From Lachnospiraceae bacterium (GTDB lineage Bacteria; Bacillota; Clostridia; Lachnospirales; Lachnospiraceae): a stretch of 60,972 nt of DNA. Under the pieces are notes generated by a model, which was not told the origin of the DNA, made no database searches, and saw nothing but the letters and a program-made list of their open reading frames with translations. Each line of letters starts with the position of its first letter. The first letter of the stretch is position 1. Shown piece by piece: positions 8,538 through 16,878 of the stretch. Location: contig JAEEZH010000025.1 in the NCBI GenBank assembly GCA_016288495.1, forward strand, positions 1 through 60,972. Reading direction: 5' to 3'. The translations under genes were made by a program, and so were the position numbers.

Positions 8538-9467
8538 TCACCGGCCGTTTTTCGGAAGCTTCAGCCATTCTCCCATCTTTGCATTCAGGGTCACATCATC
8601 AAACTGTGTATATCCCGACGTGGTATATAAAGTGATCTCGCCAAAATAGATCCTGTCATCCACTATATAAAAATCAACCCGAAGATGGGGATATCCTTTT
8701 GAGAGTTTTTTTGAAAGCTCCAGCAGCTCATCCAGTTTCCCGGGCTTTTGGGGAGGCTTCTTTGAAACCTTCTTTTCGTATTTTGAATATACCTCCAGCA
8801 GTTTCCAGTCCGTATCAAAAAAATATCTGGTAAAGCCTATACCCCTGTCGGAATATACAGCTATGGCCCGGGGGATCCCGTCAAAACAGAAAACCTTATA
8901 GTCCTTTATCCCTCCGCCCTTTTCTTCAAGATACTCCTCGGCGATGAGCCTCGGTTTAATATATTTATAATGCCTTTCACGACAGGAATAATAATAATTT
9001 CTCTTAAGCCGTTTTTTCAGTCTCCTGCCTTCTTCTTTTTTATCCCAGCGGGCTTTATCCTTACATATGCTGTAACCGCCGGAATCATGAGTACACTTTA
9101 AGACGAAGCGGTTCGGCAGGGTATCAAAATCGATCTCCTCAAAGCTGTCCCATACGCCTATGGTGGGAATGATATATTCCTGTCCGATCAGTCGTGCAAC
9201 ATAAGCCTTCACCTTATATTTATCAGCCATCATGGAATACTCTTTTCTGTGGTCATTGAGCTTTAACCACTGCAGCTTTTCCGTGAAAAGCTTTGGGTCT
9301 CTTAAGTTTAAGGCTGTGCCCATTTTTATTCGGTACATTAATGCCGTGTAATGCTCGTCACTGAGCAATCGGCTCAAAGGACAGGTCCTCAGCAAAAACG
9401 AAAGTACCTCACGAGGATTGGAAAGGGCTTTTTTACTGTATTTTTTAATCTTATCGGATAGCATCAC
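8538..9467 (-). CDS. TupA-like ATP-grasp enzyme (polysaccharide biosynthesis)
   Basis: A 309-residue protein that fits the ATPgrasp_TupA family (teichuronopeptide-type). Visible marks are the N-terminal NLRDPKLFTEKLQWLKL, ADKYKVKAYV at about residue 81, then FVLKCTHDSGG near 125 and a C-terminal metal/ATP segment with RVDFYIVDDRIYFGEIT. Members are usually encoded in capsule, exopolysaccharide or cell-surface glycan loci and are thought to ligate an amino acid or similar group to a sugar. The exact substrate is unknown. It lies near NeuB-like, epimerase and TagF-like genes but is separated from them by metabolism genes. Confidence 0.85.
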   Translation of the reverse strand: MMLSDKIKKYSKKALSNPREVLSFLLRTCPLSRLLSDEHYTALMYRIKMGTALNLRDPKLFTEKLQWLKLNDHRKEYSMMADKYKVKAYVARLIGQEYIIPTIGVWDSFEEIDFDTLPNRFVLKCTHDSGGYSICKDKARWDKKEEGRRLKKRLKRNYYYSCRERHYKYIKPRLIAEEYLEEKGGGIKDYKVFCFDGIPRAIAVYSDRGIGFTRYFFDTDWKLLEVYSKYEKKVSKKPPQKPGKLDELLELSKKLSKGYPHLRVDFYIVDDRIYFGEITLYTTSGYTQFDDVTLNAKMGEWLKLPKNGR

Positions 9468-9508
9468 TGAAAGTATTCTCCATCTTTTTCACCCTTCTTT
9501 ATCCCGTC

Positions 9509-11011
9509 TTACTCTGTCTCCAGATATTTGATTATATCCCGGGCCAGAAGGCTTTCCATGGACATTTCCTTTGCCGCCGCATCTCCCGCGCCGGCATGAA
9601 GTGCCACTCCCAGAGCCGCCGCCTTAAATGCTCTCATGCCAGAGGCAAGCAATGCGGCTATCACGCCGGTGAGCACATCTCCGGAACCTGCCGTAGCCAT
9701 TCCCGAATTTCCGCTTAAGTTTATTATGCATTTCCCGGTGGTATCCGAGGTGATGGTCCGGGCATCCTTGAGCACGGTAACCACATCATAGCTTCTGGAA
9801 AAGTCCACAGCGGTATCTATGAGATGAGATGTGATCTCCGAAGGATTAAGTCCCGTCAGCCGGCTCATCTCACCCACATGGGGAGTGATCACGATATCCT
9901 GGCTGTGTCCCGATAAAAGTTCGGGATTCCTTGCAAGTATATTGAGAGCATCCGCATCTGCCACCACCGGTACCTGGGTCTGCTTCAGGGCAAAGTGGGT
10001 AAGATCCACGGCTGCCTTTGTCTGGCCGATCCCGGGACCTATGGCTATGCAGTCACACCATTTCAGATAATCCTCCAGCTCCTTTTTCTTAAAAGGCTCC
10101 TTCTCGGTATAGGTACCCACCATGGCTTCAGGAAAAAGCCTTATAACGGTATCCCTGTTTTTCTCATGGGTCAGGATCCTGAGCATGCCTGCTCCCATAC
10201 GCATGGCAGCCAGCCCCGATAGTACCGCAGCACCGCAGATATCCTCACTTCCGGCTATGAGAAGTATCTTACCGAAGGTTCCCTTGTTTGAATAAGCCGG
10301 TCTTTCGGGAAGCTTTATCTCATCTTCATCCAGAATATATATCTGGGAATTATCTCTCAAAAGCTGGGTCACGCCATCGGGTATCCCTATATCGTTAAAC
10401 ACCAGCTGCCCGCAGCAGCCTGCCCCCGGATAAAGAAGCTGGCCCAGCTTACAAAAACCGAAGGTTATGGTCAGATCTGCCTTTACGGCCACTCCCATGA
10501 TCTGTCCGGTGGTGGCGTGAACCCCGGAAGGCATATCCAGAGCCATGACCCTGGCGCCCTTCTCACGATACAGATTTATCTTTGACACACAGATGGCATA
10601 TTCCCCCGTGACCTCCCGGTTCAGTGAGATTCCGAATATTCCGTCCACCACTGTGGTATATCCGGTATCTTCCATCAGCTCCGTCAAAAAAGAGGCCTTA
10701 TACGCCTTCAGAATAAAGAGCTGTTTTTTAAAGGCCTCCGACCCCTTGTCCTGATCGCCGCAGATATAAATGTCGGGAACAATACCCTCCTCCATAAGTA
10801 TCCTGGCCACCGCCAGGGCATCCCCGCCGTTATTGCCGATGCCTGCCACTACCAGTACCCTTGTGAGATCGAAACCACACCCGGGCTTTCTGAGTATATC
10901 CACTCCGGCCAGCGCAGCTCTCTCCATAAGCACCAGAGAAGGCAGACCATAGGTGTCCTGTGCTGCCTTATCAGCCTTTGCCATCATTTCGCCGGTTAAA
11001 ATCCGTCTCAT
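9509..11011 (-). CDS. nnr: Bifunctional NAD(P)H-hydrate epimerase / ADP-dependent dehydratase
   Basis: A 500-residue fusion that repairs damaged NADH and NADPH. The N-terminal half (about 1-210) is the YjeF_N epimerase, with the GIGNNGGDALAVAR nucleotide loop near residue 58 and ALDMPSGV near 158. The C-terminal half (about 230-495) is a ribokinase-like dehydratase that uses ADP. It contains NKGTFGKILLIAGS, AIGPGIGQ, ADADALNIL, ITPHVGEMSRL and the catalytic GSGDVLTGVIAALL. Length and domain order are normal for the fused form. The start has GGGGGTAACC upstream. It stands alone, downstream of a palindromic repeat cluster. Confidence 0.95.
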   Translation of the reverse strand: MRRILTGEMMAKADKAAQDTYGLPSLVLMERAALAGVDILRKPGCGFDLTRVLVVAGIGNNGGDALAVARILMEEGIVPDIYICGDQDKGSEAFKKQLFILKAYKASFLTELMEDTGYTTVVDGIFGISLNREVTGEYAICVSKINLYREKGARVMALDMPSGVHATTGQIMGVAVKADLTITFGFCKLGQLLYPGAGCCGQLVFNDIGIPDGVTQLLRDNSQIYILDEDEIKLPERPAYSNKGTFGKILLIAGSEDICGAAVLSGLAAMRMGAGMLRILTHEKNRDTVIRLFPEAMVGTYTEKEPFKKKELEDYLKWCDCIAIGPGIGQTKAAVDLTHFALKQTQVPVVADADALNILARNPELLSGHSQDIVITPHVGEMSRLTGLNPSEITSHLIDTAVDFSRSYDVVTVLKDARTITSDTTGKCIINLSGNSGMATAGSGDVLTGVIAALLASGMRAFKAAALGVALHAGAGDAAAKEMSMESLLARDIIKYLETE

Positions 11012-11030
11012 GGTTACCCCCTTTTTTTAC

Positions 11031-11250
11031 AATGTCATTAACTTAAACTTCCCACATGTCATCCTGAGTGAAACGAAGGATCTTGAAAGAGTTAAAGGTT
11101 TTAAAAAGGTCATCTTTATAAAGATTCTTCGCTGCGCTCAGAATGACATAAATTGCCTATTTTATCATCAAGTGGGAAGTTTTAGTCATTAACTTAAACC
11201 CGACATTTTGCCTGCGCGGGATATACTCTCATGCTTAAGTTAATGACATT
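11031..11250. repeat. Nested palindromic cluster with 16-bp terminal inverted repeats
   Basis: AATGTCATTAACTTAA at 11031-11046 is the exact reverse complement of 11235-11250. A third, direct copy of GTCATTAACTTAA is at 11185-11197. Inside, AACTTCCCAC at 11046-11055 pairs with GTGGGAAGTT at 11172-11181 and encloses two opposed copies of the genome repeat (11055-11090 and 11120-11150). The unit is 220 bp with no coding capacity, like a small MITE or an assembly of nested REP-type palindromes. Confidence 0.8.
11055..11150. repeat. Palindromic intergenic repeat, copy 3 (two opposed halves)
   Basis: GTCATCCTGAGTGAAACGAA at 11058 and ATTCTTCGCTGCGCTCAGAA at 11123 are inverted copies of the same element. 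They lie inside the 220-bp palindromic cluster between nnr and the DUF402 gene. Confidence 0.8.
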
Positions 11251-11269
11251 GCTTTTTTAAGCATTTCGC

Positions 11270-11749
11270 TCAGCGTATCCTTATCTCTATCTCGTCCGTT
11301 AGCTTATCAAAAGACCCTTCATATATGATATTCAGCAGCTTATCCAGACAGCGCAACGCCTTTTTCACATCCTCCAATGTAATGGAGCCGTTCTCAAGCG
11401 CTTCCTCAAACTCATCCAGATCCACCACCTTCACAAAACCGTCGGGATATACGATCACATCCGCCAGAAGGTCCCTGAATACCCATTTGTTCTCCTCAGG
11501 ATATTCCTCATAATCGATTATGTCGCAATACCAGTAGAGCAGATCCCCGTTTTCATAAAGGAATTTGCTCACCTTATAACCCTCTCTCAAAAAATAGCAG
11601 GAATAACCATGGTGAAGATCCTTTTTCGGATGAAGCGCATTCCAGGCCGTGACTATCACCCTGTCGTCAAAATACAGAAGCGTATCATCCTTAAGGGGCA
11701 CACATTCGTCCGGTATTATTCTCTTCCGATACAATCTGGGTTCTGACAT
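11270..11749 (-). CDS. DUF402 family protein
   Basis: A 159-residue protein if started at the ATG at 11749, which is preceded by GGGAGGTAGTA. A longer reading to 11773 would overlap the upstream gene and lacks a ribosome site. The sequence fits DUF402 (FomD-like beta-barrel): LYFDDRVIVTAWN, GYSCYFLREG, LYWYCDIIDYE, FRDLLADVIVYPDG, and a helical C-terminus with DLDEFEEAL. The acidic residues of DIIDYE and LADVIVYPDG resemble the metal site of nucleoside di/triphosphate hydrolases in this fold. The actual substrate is not known. It follows the repeat-rich membrane protein by four bases, so they form an operon. Confidence 0.85.
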   Translation of the reverse strand: MSEPRLYRKRIIPDECVPLKDDTLLYFDDRVIVTAWNALHPKKDLHHGYSCYFLREGYKVSKFLYENGDLLYWYCDIIDYEEYPEENKWVFRDLLADVIVYPDGFVKVVDLDEFEEALENGSITLEDVKKALRCLDKLLNIIYEGSFDKLTDEIEIRIR

Positions 11750-11753
11750 ATTA

Positions 11754-12188
11754 CTACCTCCCGAACAGGACACTCAGTTTTTTCAGGGACTCCGCCGCGG
11801 CATTCAGATTTTCCAGGGATTTGTTCAATTCATCCACATCTATGGCAGCCAGCTTCTGGTTAAGCTCCACCACATCCAGATCGTTCACCGCCTGATTTAT
11901 GGCTTTCACATCCAGTGTGTTCACAGTGGTCGAAACCTGCTTCCAGTCTATATTCACTGCCTCCTGGTTAAATATCCGAAGGGCATTGTTTGCTGCCTGC
12001 ACATCAATTTTGGAAACATTATCCACTGCAGGCCCCAGGGTATCCACAAAAGCCAGCACAGGCTTGGCCTGCATAAACACTACCACAAGCGCCACGATCA
12101 GAGCGCCGGTCAGCAGCGAACTTATCATGCAGCATATCTGAGTAAACCTGAGTGACCTTGCCAGTTTCTGTAAATCTTTGTTTTCCAT
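11754..12188 (-). CDS. Membrane protein with 12-residue helical repeats
   Basis: A 144-residue protein started at the ATG at 12188, with AGGAGG eight to nine bases upstream. One transmembrane helix spans about residues 18-40 (CCMISSLLTGALIVALVVVF). The outer part is built from 11-12 residue units of the form (L/I)DVxxLNxxLxx, for example LDVKAINQAVND, LDVVELNQKLAA and IDVDELNKSLEN, with two weaker units before. Such a period suits an amphipathic rod or coiled assembly. No family is recognised. It is the first gene of a pair with the DUF402 gene. Confidence 0.75.
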   Translation of the reverse strand: MENKDLQKLARSLRFTQICCMISSLLTGALIVALVVVFMQAKPVLAFVDTLGPAVDNVSKIDVQAANNALRIFNQEAVNIDWKQVSTTVNTLDVKAINQAVNDLDVVELNQKLAAIDVDELNKSLENLNAAAESLKKLSVLFGR

Positions 12189-12247
12189 GATCAATATCCT
12201 CCTCTTTCCGGTTTATGCCCTGCATAATCCCTGTTTTTATTTCCATT

Positions 12248-13348
12248 TTATATCGCAAGCGAAACAAAGGAATCATCCTTTTGTTTCACATCCGCATACC
12301 AGAAATACAGCCTGTTTATCGCTTCCTGCATATCGGTATAATCAAAATCACCAAGCTCCTCCAATATCCTTTCATTGGAAGCCGTATACTCATTATTCAT
12401 CCCGTCTTTGGCAAAGATCACAGGCTGCTTTACCAGCCGCATGATCCTGTCCTTTGTCTCTGCGTCGATATCATCATCCTCCAGCATCTGCTCACGGTAC
12501 TCCACCGCTGCTTCATTTACCATATTGCACAGCTGCTGCAGATTATATTTTTTACCGGAGACCATATTGTAGGAATGATATTTTAACTCCTCTTTGGACA
12601 AGAGCTCCAGCAGCATCCTGACAAAATCCTCCACCCACAAATAGTCAAACACCACATTCTGACGCACTTCAAAAGGCCTGCCGGACAGAGACCTTAAACA
12701 CATATCCGATATGAACCGGAATTCATATTCGTATTTTCCGAAAAGACCGAAGATACGGAGATTACAGACATTTTCAGACTGCTCTATAAGGCGGCCGCAG
12801 GTATATTTCATGAGACCGTAGGGATCGGTGGGAATGAGCTGGATGATATCCGAGCCGTTCAATATCTCGCTGGATATGCTGTCAGGATCGGAAAGAAGTT
12901 CTTCCCTGGCCGAAACGATGTCATAATTCTTATCATATTCCGCTCCGGACCCGGAATAAAACAGCCGGCCGCACAGCTTCCGATACTTGTAAAAGATCAT
13001 GAAGCTGCGGAGATTATAATCCAGGATCTTGGTCCCATCCTTATTTTTGTCCACGGCGTCGGTATATACCGCAAAGTGCAGTACTGTATCAAAACGTACC
13101 GAGCCCAGCCACTCGCACACTGCTTCTTCATCCAGCACATTGAGCTGTCCCGAGGTCGGAGCGCACAGCTCATATTTCTCCCCGTCCATTTCAAAAAACA
13201 GGGATTCGAAGGTGGAAGTAACGGTGGAGATGGTGTCGGTGATGATCCTTGACGCCGGTCTCATCTCACCGCCCAGCTTTTCCTTTATATGATCTGTCAG
13301 ATTGCGGCCCACAAAACCGGAGCCGCCTGTGAGTAATATTCTTTTCAT
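12248..13348 (-). CDS. NAD-dependent epimerase/dehydratase (extended SDR)
   Basis: A 366-residue extended short-chain dehydrogenase. The Rossmann loop TGGSGFVGRN is at residues 7-16. The active-site motif is YGLMK (DPYGLMKYTCGRLIEQ), and YSGSGAEYD supplies the upstream serine/gly strand. These enzymes epimerise or dehydrate nucleotide-linked sugars. It lies 100 bases downstream of the NeuB-like gene, read the same way, and with TagF-like suggests a surface glycan cluster. An insertion of about 40 residues after the Rossmann loop (around PASRIITDTISTVTSTFES) is longer than usual. The substrate is unknown. Copy 4 of the intergenic repeat lies upstream. Confidence 0.85.
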   Translation of the reverse strand: MKRILLTGGSGFVGRNLTDHIKEKLGGEMRPASRIITDTISTVTSTFESLFFEMDGEKYELCAPTSGQLNVLDEEAVCEWLGSVRFDTVLHFAVYTDAVDKNKDGTKILDYNLRSFMIFYKYRKLCGRLFYSGSGAEYDKNYDIVSAREELLSDPDSISSEILNGSDIIQLIPTDPYGLMKYTCGRLIEQSENVCNLRIFGLFGKYEYEFRFISDMCLRSLSGRPFEVRQNVVFDYLWVEDFVRMLLELLSKEELKYHSYNMVSGKKYNLQQLCNMVNEAAVEYREQMLEDDDIDAETKDRIMRLVKQPVIFAKDGMNNEYTASNERILEELGDFDYTDMQEAINRLYFWYADVKQKDDSFVSLAI

Positions 13349-13395
13349 TGATATCGTTTTTTAAAGACTTATGTTTTCTCAATCTTAAATCTATC

Positions 13396-13446
13396 AGGAT
13401 CCTTCGCTGCGCTCAGGATGACACTGTATGCGCTCAGGATGACAAA
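13396..13446. repeat. Palindromic intergenic repeat, copy 4
   Basis: GGATCCTTCGCTGCGCTCAG then GATGACA, followed by a second partial unit GCGCTCAGGATGACAAA. It sits between the NeuB-like and epimerase genes, ending four bases before the NeuB-like stop codon. Confidence 0.85.
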
Positions 13447-13450
13447 GGCA

Positions 13451-14950
13451 TTACCACTTCTTCAGATAAGTCTTTCTCTCCATGGGATCCTGACTGTTGA
13501 TCACCGGATCCTTATAATAGGAATCCGACTTCATATGCTGGGTGGACACCTCTTCAAAAATGGCCCCTCCCTCGGAGGAAAAGCCGTGCATCTCCCCGCG
13601 CATGACGGTCTGTATGTCTCCGGGCTTCATCAGGCGGTCGCTCTGTCCTTCTATGGTCAGCTTCAGATCACCGTACAAAAGCTGGAAGGTCTCCTCCTTT
13701 ACCTTGTGGGCATGTACGGGATGGACCTGTCCGGGAAGTACGATTATATATTTTTTACAATATTCCCTGTTGATTATGTTTATGATGATGGCACCGTTTT
13801 TCCTGAAATGCTGCATGCCGTAATGATGGGATATCTCCACCTCAAAATCGCTGCCCAGGGCTATGCCCGCCTCATAGAGCATACCCTTTGCATCATGAAC
13901 TGCGGACCTGACTATACCGATTCCTGTCAGCTTTACGCTCTCCTTTATGGGCGCTCCCTCTTCGTAGTCCGCGGACGCAGTCATACCGCTCTTCAACTCG
14001 CCGGATACAGTCTGTCCCTCCTGAAGCGGCATGGCGAAAAATACATCGTCAAAAGTGATGGGATCGCCTTTTCTGATCCTGTGCTTAGCCCAAACACCTC
14101 TCTCCAGCGAATGCAGGGAATCCAGCTCAGCCTGGGAAATATATTTATCCCCGGGCTTTTTAAGGGCACAGATATTACGGGCTCGTAAAATACTCTCCAC
14201 CCACTTATCACACTGTTCGGGATTCATGGAATAGGCATTCAGCTTGATGGTATCCGTGGGCAGACCCACATGCCGCTCAAATATCCTGGCTCCCTTGGCC
14301 GCAGCCATCATGGGAACTATATTGTCATCGGGATCCTCATGTCCCGAATAACCTATGGTCACATCCCTGTAACGGCGGCTCATCCTGTCGATAAAATCAA
14401 GCTGCAGCCTGTCTTCAGGTGCCGGATATTCCGCAATGCAGTGCAGGAATGCAAAGGTCACCTTTCTGTGGGAAAAGAAATTGTATAGCTTATCTATATC
14501 CGAAAGCTTCTTTCCCCCTGTAGATATGATCACCGGTTTTCCGGACTCCTGAACCTTTTCGATCAACGGCCAGTCAAGTGCGCTGCAACTGGCCACCTTT
14601 ATGATATCCAGCCCCTGGTCCAGACACCATTCCACGCCCGTCTCGTCAAAAGGAGTACTCATGGTCAGCATACCCTCTGCCCTCACAGCCTCCACCAGCT
14701 CACAGAACTGGTCATAAGTCAGCATGGTGGATTCAAATCTGGGGATATGCTTAAGATCCGTCCTGCCCTTATAATCAGGATGGATAAAATTCGGAATATC
14801 GCGGTACTGCAGCTTCACAGCCGCTTTAATATTATGCTTTCTGGCTATCTTGCCCATTTCGCGGATTATGGCCTTGCCATGTTCCACCGATCCCTGATGG
14901 GAATTCGCCATCTCGAAAATAATAAGATCCTCAAAAATCTCCCGTCCCAT
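13451..14950 (-). CDS. NeuB-type nonulosonate synthase fused to SAF and cupin domains
   Basis: A 499-residue protein. Residues about 10-265 are a NeuB TIM barrel (FEMANSHQGSVEHGKAII, AAVKLQYRD, STPFDETGVEWC, KVASCSALDWPLI, IGYSGHE, ERHVGLPT). Residues about 285-350 are the SAF (antifreeze-like) domain that normally follows it (ERGVWAKHRIRKGDPI). The last 130 residues form a cupin with PVHAHKVKEETFQLLYG as the metal-binding box. NeuB enzymes condense phosphoenolpyruvate with an N-acyl mannosamine or related sugar to make sialic, legionaminic or pseudaminic acid types. The cupin could isomerise or bind a product. AGGAGG precedes the ATG. With the Maf flagellin glycosyltransferase in the window, a flagellar sugar is one possible fate. 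Confidence 0.88.
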   Translation of the reverse strand: MGREIFEDLIIFEMANSHQGSVEHGKAIIREMGKIARKHNIKAAVKLQYRDIPNFIHPDYKGRTDLKHIPRFESTMLTYDQFCELVEAVRAEGMLTMSTPFDETGVEWCLDQGLDIIKVASCSALDWPLIEKVQESGKPVIISTGGKKLSDIDKLYNFFSHRKVTFAFLHCIAEYPAPEDRLQLDFIDRMSRRYRDVTIGYSGHEDPDDNIVPMMAAAKGARIFERHVGLPTDTIKLNAYSMNPEQCDKWVESILRARNICALKKPGDKYISQAELDSLHSLERGVWAKHRIRKGDPITFDDVFFAMPLQEGQTVSGELKSGMTASADYEEGAPIKESVKLTGIGIVRSAVHDAKGMLYEAGIALGSDFEVEISHHYGMQHFRKNGAIIINIINREYCKKYIIVLPGQVHPVHAHKVKEETFQLLYGDLKLTIEGQSDRLMKPGDIQTVMRGEMHGFSSEGGAIFEEVSTQHMKSDSYYKDPVINSQDPMERKTYLKKW

Positions 14951-14972
14951 TTTTTACCTCCTGACAATATGA

Positions 14973-16223
14973 CTATAACAAACTCATTATTCCATCATAC
15001 ACTCTCTTGCATGAATTAAAATCCGGGTCATCAAACATTCTCTTCCGCGATCCCTGCCTTGCCCCAAGGCACTCGTCCTTTTCAAAGGCGGCATGGATAC
15101 ACGTCATCAGCTCGTTCATATCCTTAGCCTTAAGCTCAGGCATATACTCATCCTGACTGATAAAATAGTCCCTGCTGTTTTCCTCATACTCCGCCCGGTC
15201 ATAGTCGAAGGCCACCACAGGACGGTCCAACAGCATATAATCAGTATACACCGAAGAGTAATCCGTAACAAGCATATCTGCCCATCCTAAGAAAGTATAT
15301 ACATCCACCTCATCCGGCACCGTAAGAATCCTTTCATATCCGATATCTGCCAAGGCAGTCTTTATCACCGATTTCGGATGGGGCTTTATCACAAAAAGAC
15401 AGTCCTCTGACTTCAGATATTCATTAAATCTCTCCATATCCATCACCCTCATAAAATCCTTTTCGGACGCCCTGAAGGTAGGCAGATAGGCTATGATCCT
15501 GCCCTTTGGCGAGCTTTGTCTGAAGGATAAAAGGCTCTTTTTCAGATCCTCTTCCAAAGCGGTCATCACCTTTAGCAGCTCATGCCCGGGAGATGACAGC
15601 ACATCACACCGGGGATACCCTGCATTTATTATATGTCCGCTCTTAAGCTTAAACGCCTTTTCAAAATATTCCCCCATCTCTTTTGAAGTGCAGAGCACGT
15701 AATCCGTGGGCTTCTCATCCGAAAGCCTGCGGGGAAAGGTACACCATCTTTCGTAAGCATTCTTTGGATGCCTTACCTTGTCATGGATATTATCATGATT
15801 TATGCGCTTATTTCCGACGCCGTGCCAGAGATTGACCTTTACGGCTCCCCCGGAAATCCAGAAATTTATATCCTTGGAATAATTATCGTATATGTAGACT
15901 CCGGCTCTCAAAGCCAGCCATATACCTTTTAGAGAAAGATAATGATATGCTTCCAGGCCTTTCTCATTTAAAAATGAAACGACCTCTTTTCTGTGGCTGA
16001 TCCATACGGGACGCACTGCATTTTCCTGCCCGCCCTGTCCATTCACATACAGATAAAGATATCTGGGGTTGTCCGCAAATCTCCTGCCGAAGGTACTTCC
16101 GAAAAGCCACAGCTTCTTATCCCTCGGCATCAGGAAGGATAACCAGTATAACGGCAGCAAACGAAGCTGTCCCCAGTATCCGATCTTCTCAATGACCGGT
16201 TTTACCGCATCCTTTATCACCAT
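14973..16223 (-). CDS. TagF/TagB-like CDP-glycerol glycerophosphotransferase
   Basis: A 416-residue protein of the CDP-glycerol glycerophosphotransferase family, which adds polyol phosphate units to a surface polymer. The marks are VNLWHGVGNKRINHD near residue 135, then KGRIIAYLPTFR, FVIKPHPKS and DMLVTDYSSVYTDYMLLDRP in the C-terminal half. The histidines of WHG and KPHP are the known catalytic pair in this family. The N-terminal 40 residues are hydrophobic and basic and may associate with the membrane. It begins the polysaccharide gene run TagF-NeuB-epimerase. A TTGAAT-17-TACAAT promoter lies about 95 bases upstream. Polymer type (teichoic or glycan decoration) cannot be told. Confidence 0.88.
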   Translation of the reverse strand: MVIKDAVKPVIEKIGYWGQLRLLPLYWLSFLMPRDKKLWLFGSTFGRRFADNPRYLYLYVNGQGGQENAVRPVWISHRKEVVSFLNEKGLEAYHYLSLKGIWLALRAGVYIYDNYSKDINFWISGGAVKVNLWHGVGNKRINHDNIHDKVRHPKNAYERWCTFPRRLSDEKPTDYVLCTSKEMGEYFEKAFKLKSGHIINAGYPRCDVLSSPGHELLKVMTALEEDLKKSLLSFRQSSPKGRIIAYLPTFRASEKDFMRVMDMERFNEYLKSEDCLFVIKPHPKSVIKTALADIGYERILTVPDEVDVYTFLGWADMLVTDYSSVYTDYMLLDRPVVAFDYDRAEYEENSRDYFISQDEYMPELKAKDMNELMTCIHAAFEKDECLGARQGSRKRMFDDPDFNSCKRVYDGIMSLL

Positions 16224-16319
16224 TTATCTTTACCTTTACTTAATCCGTATTTCCTGCGGCACAGATCATACCTTTGCACCGCAGATCGTCCTAAAAATGA
16301 CTATGAGTCCATCCCTCCT

Positions 16320-16348
16320 ATTGTAACATATTATATTTCCCGATTCAA
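16320..16348 (-). promoter_or_regulatory. SigA-type promoter for the TagF-like gene
   Basis: On the minus strand TTGAAT (16343-16348), a 17-base spacer and TACAAT (16320-16325). It diverges from the zur promoter 17 bases away. Confidence 0.55.
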
Positions 16349-16364
16349 AAAAGATTTATGGTGC

Positions 16365-16393
16365 TTGACAGGCATACAGTGGATGGTTATAAT
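16365..16393 (+). promoter_or_regulatory. Consensus SigA promoter of the zur-znu operon
   Basis: TTGACA at 16365-16370, a 17-base spacer and TATAAT at 16388-16393, a perfect match to the consensus. The start of transcription should fall around 16400, within the palindrome that follows. Confidence 0.85.
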
Positions 16394-16408
16394 TGGGAAC
16401 TGTTCTCA
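16394..16408 (+). promoter_or_regulatory. Candidate Zur operator
   Basis: TGGGAACTGTTCTCA is an inverted repeat (arms TGGGAAC and GTTCTCA, six of seven pairs) centred on 16401. It abuts the -10 box and covers the expected start of transcription, as a Fur-family autorepressor site would. Its sequence does not match the B. subtilis Zur box I know, so the protein-site link is inference. Confidence 0.5.
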
Positions 16409-16428
16409 TATTAGGCAGGAGGTGTCCC

Positions 16429-16842
16429 GTGAACTCACGGTCAAAATACAGAACCAGACAGAAGGATATATTGATCGAGTATCTTAAATCCGTGGAAGGA
16501 TCTCACATCACAGCAAGTGATGTATGCAGTTATTTCAAAAAGCAGGGAGAGACTATCGGACAATCGACGATTTACAGACAGCTGGAGCATCTTGTGGATG
16601 AAGGTATTGTAAATAAGTACATCATTGATATGAACAGCCCTGCCTGCTTTGAATATGTGGGTCACGACAGTCATCAGGACAGGGAAGTATGTTTTCATTG
16701 TAAATGCGAAAAATGCGGCAGTCTGATACACCTGGAATGTGATGTACTGAGTGGGATTCAGGAGCATCTTTATGAAGATCATCGTTTTAAACTTGATCCG
16801 AAAAGGACTGTTTTTTACGGATTGTGTGAAAAATGCGTCTGA
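16429..16842 (+). CDS. zur: Fur-family regulator, probably zinc-responsive Zur
   Basis: A 137-residue Fur-family repressor, started at the GTG at 16429 because AGGAGG lies six bases before it; an upstream ATG at 16393 lies in the promoter. The N-terminal winged helix covers residues about 8-85 (RQKDILIEYL, SQ-like recognition helix GQSTIYRQLEHL). The C-terminal dimer domain has CFHCKCEKCG and a final CEKC, the two CxxC pairs that hold structural zinc. Regulatory metal ligands are consistent with HDSHQD. It is followed at 36 bases by the znu genes, which argues for Zur rather than Fur or PerR. It probably represses its own operon when zinc is ample. Confidence 0.88.
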   Translation: MNSRSKYRTRQKDILIEYLKSVEGSHITASDVCSYFKKQGETIGQSTIYRQLEHLVDEGIVNKYIIDMNSPACFEYVGHDSHQDREVCFHCKCEKCGSLIHLECDVLSGIQEHLYEDHRFKLDPKRTVFYGLCEKCV

Positions 16843-16878
16843 TAAAACAACTCAGAAACATGATACGGAGGTAAGATC

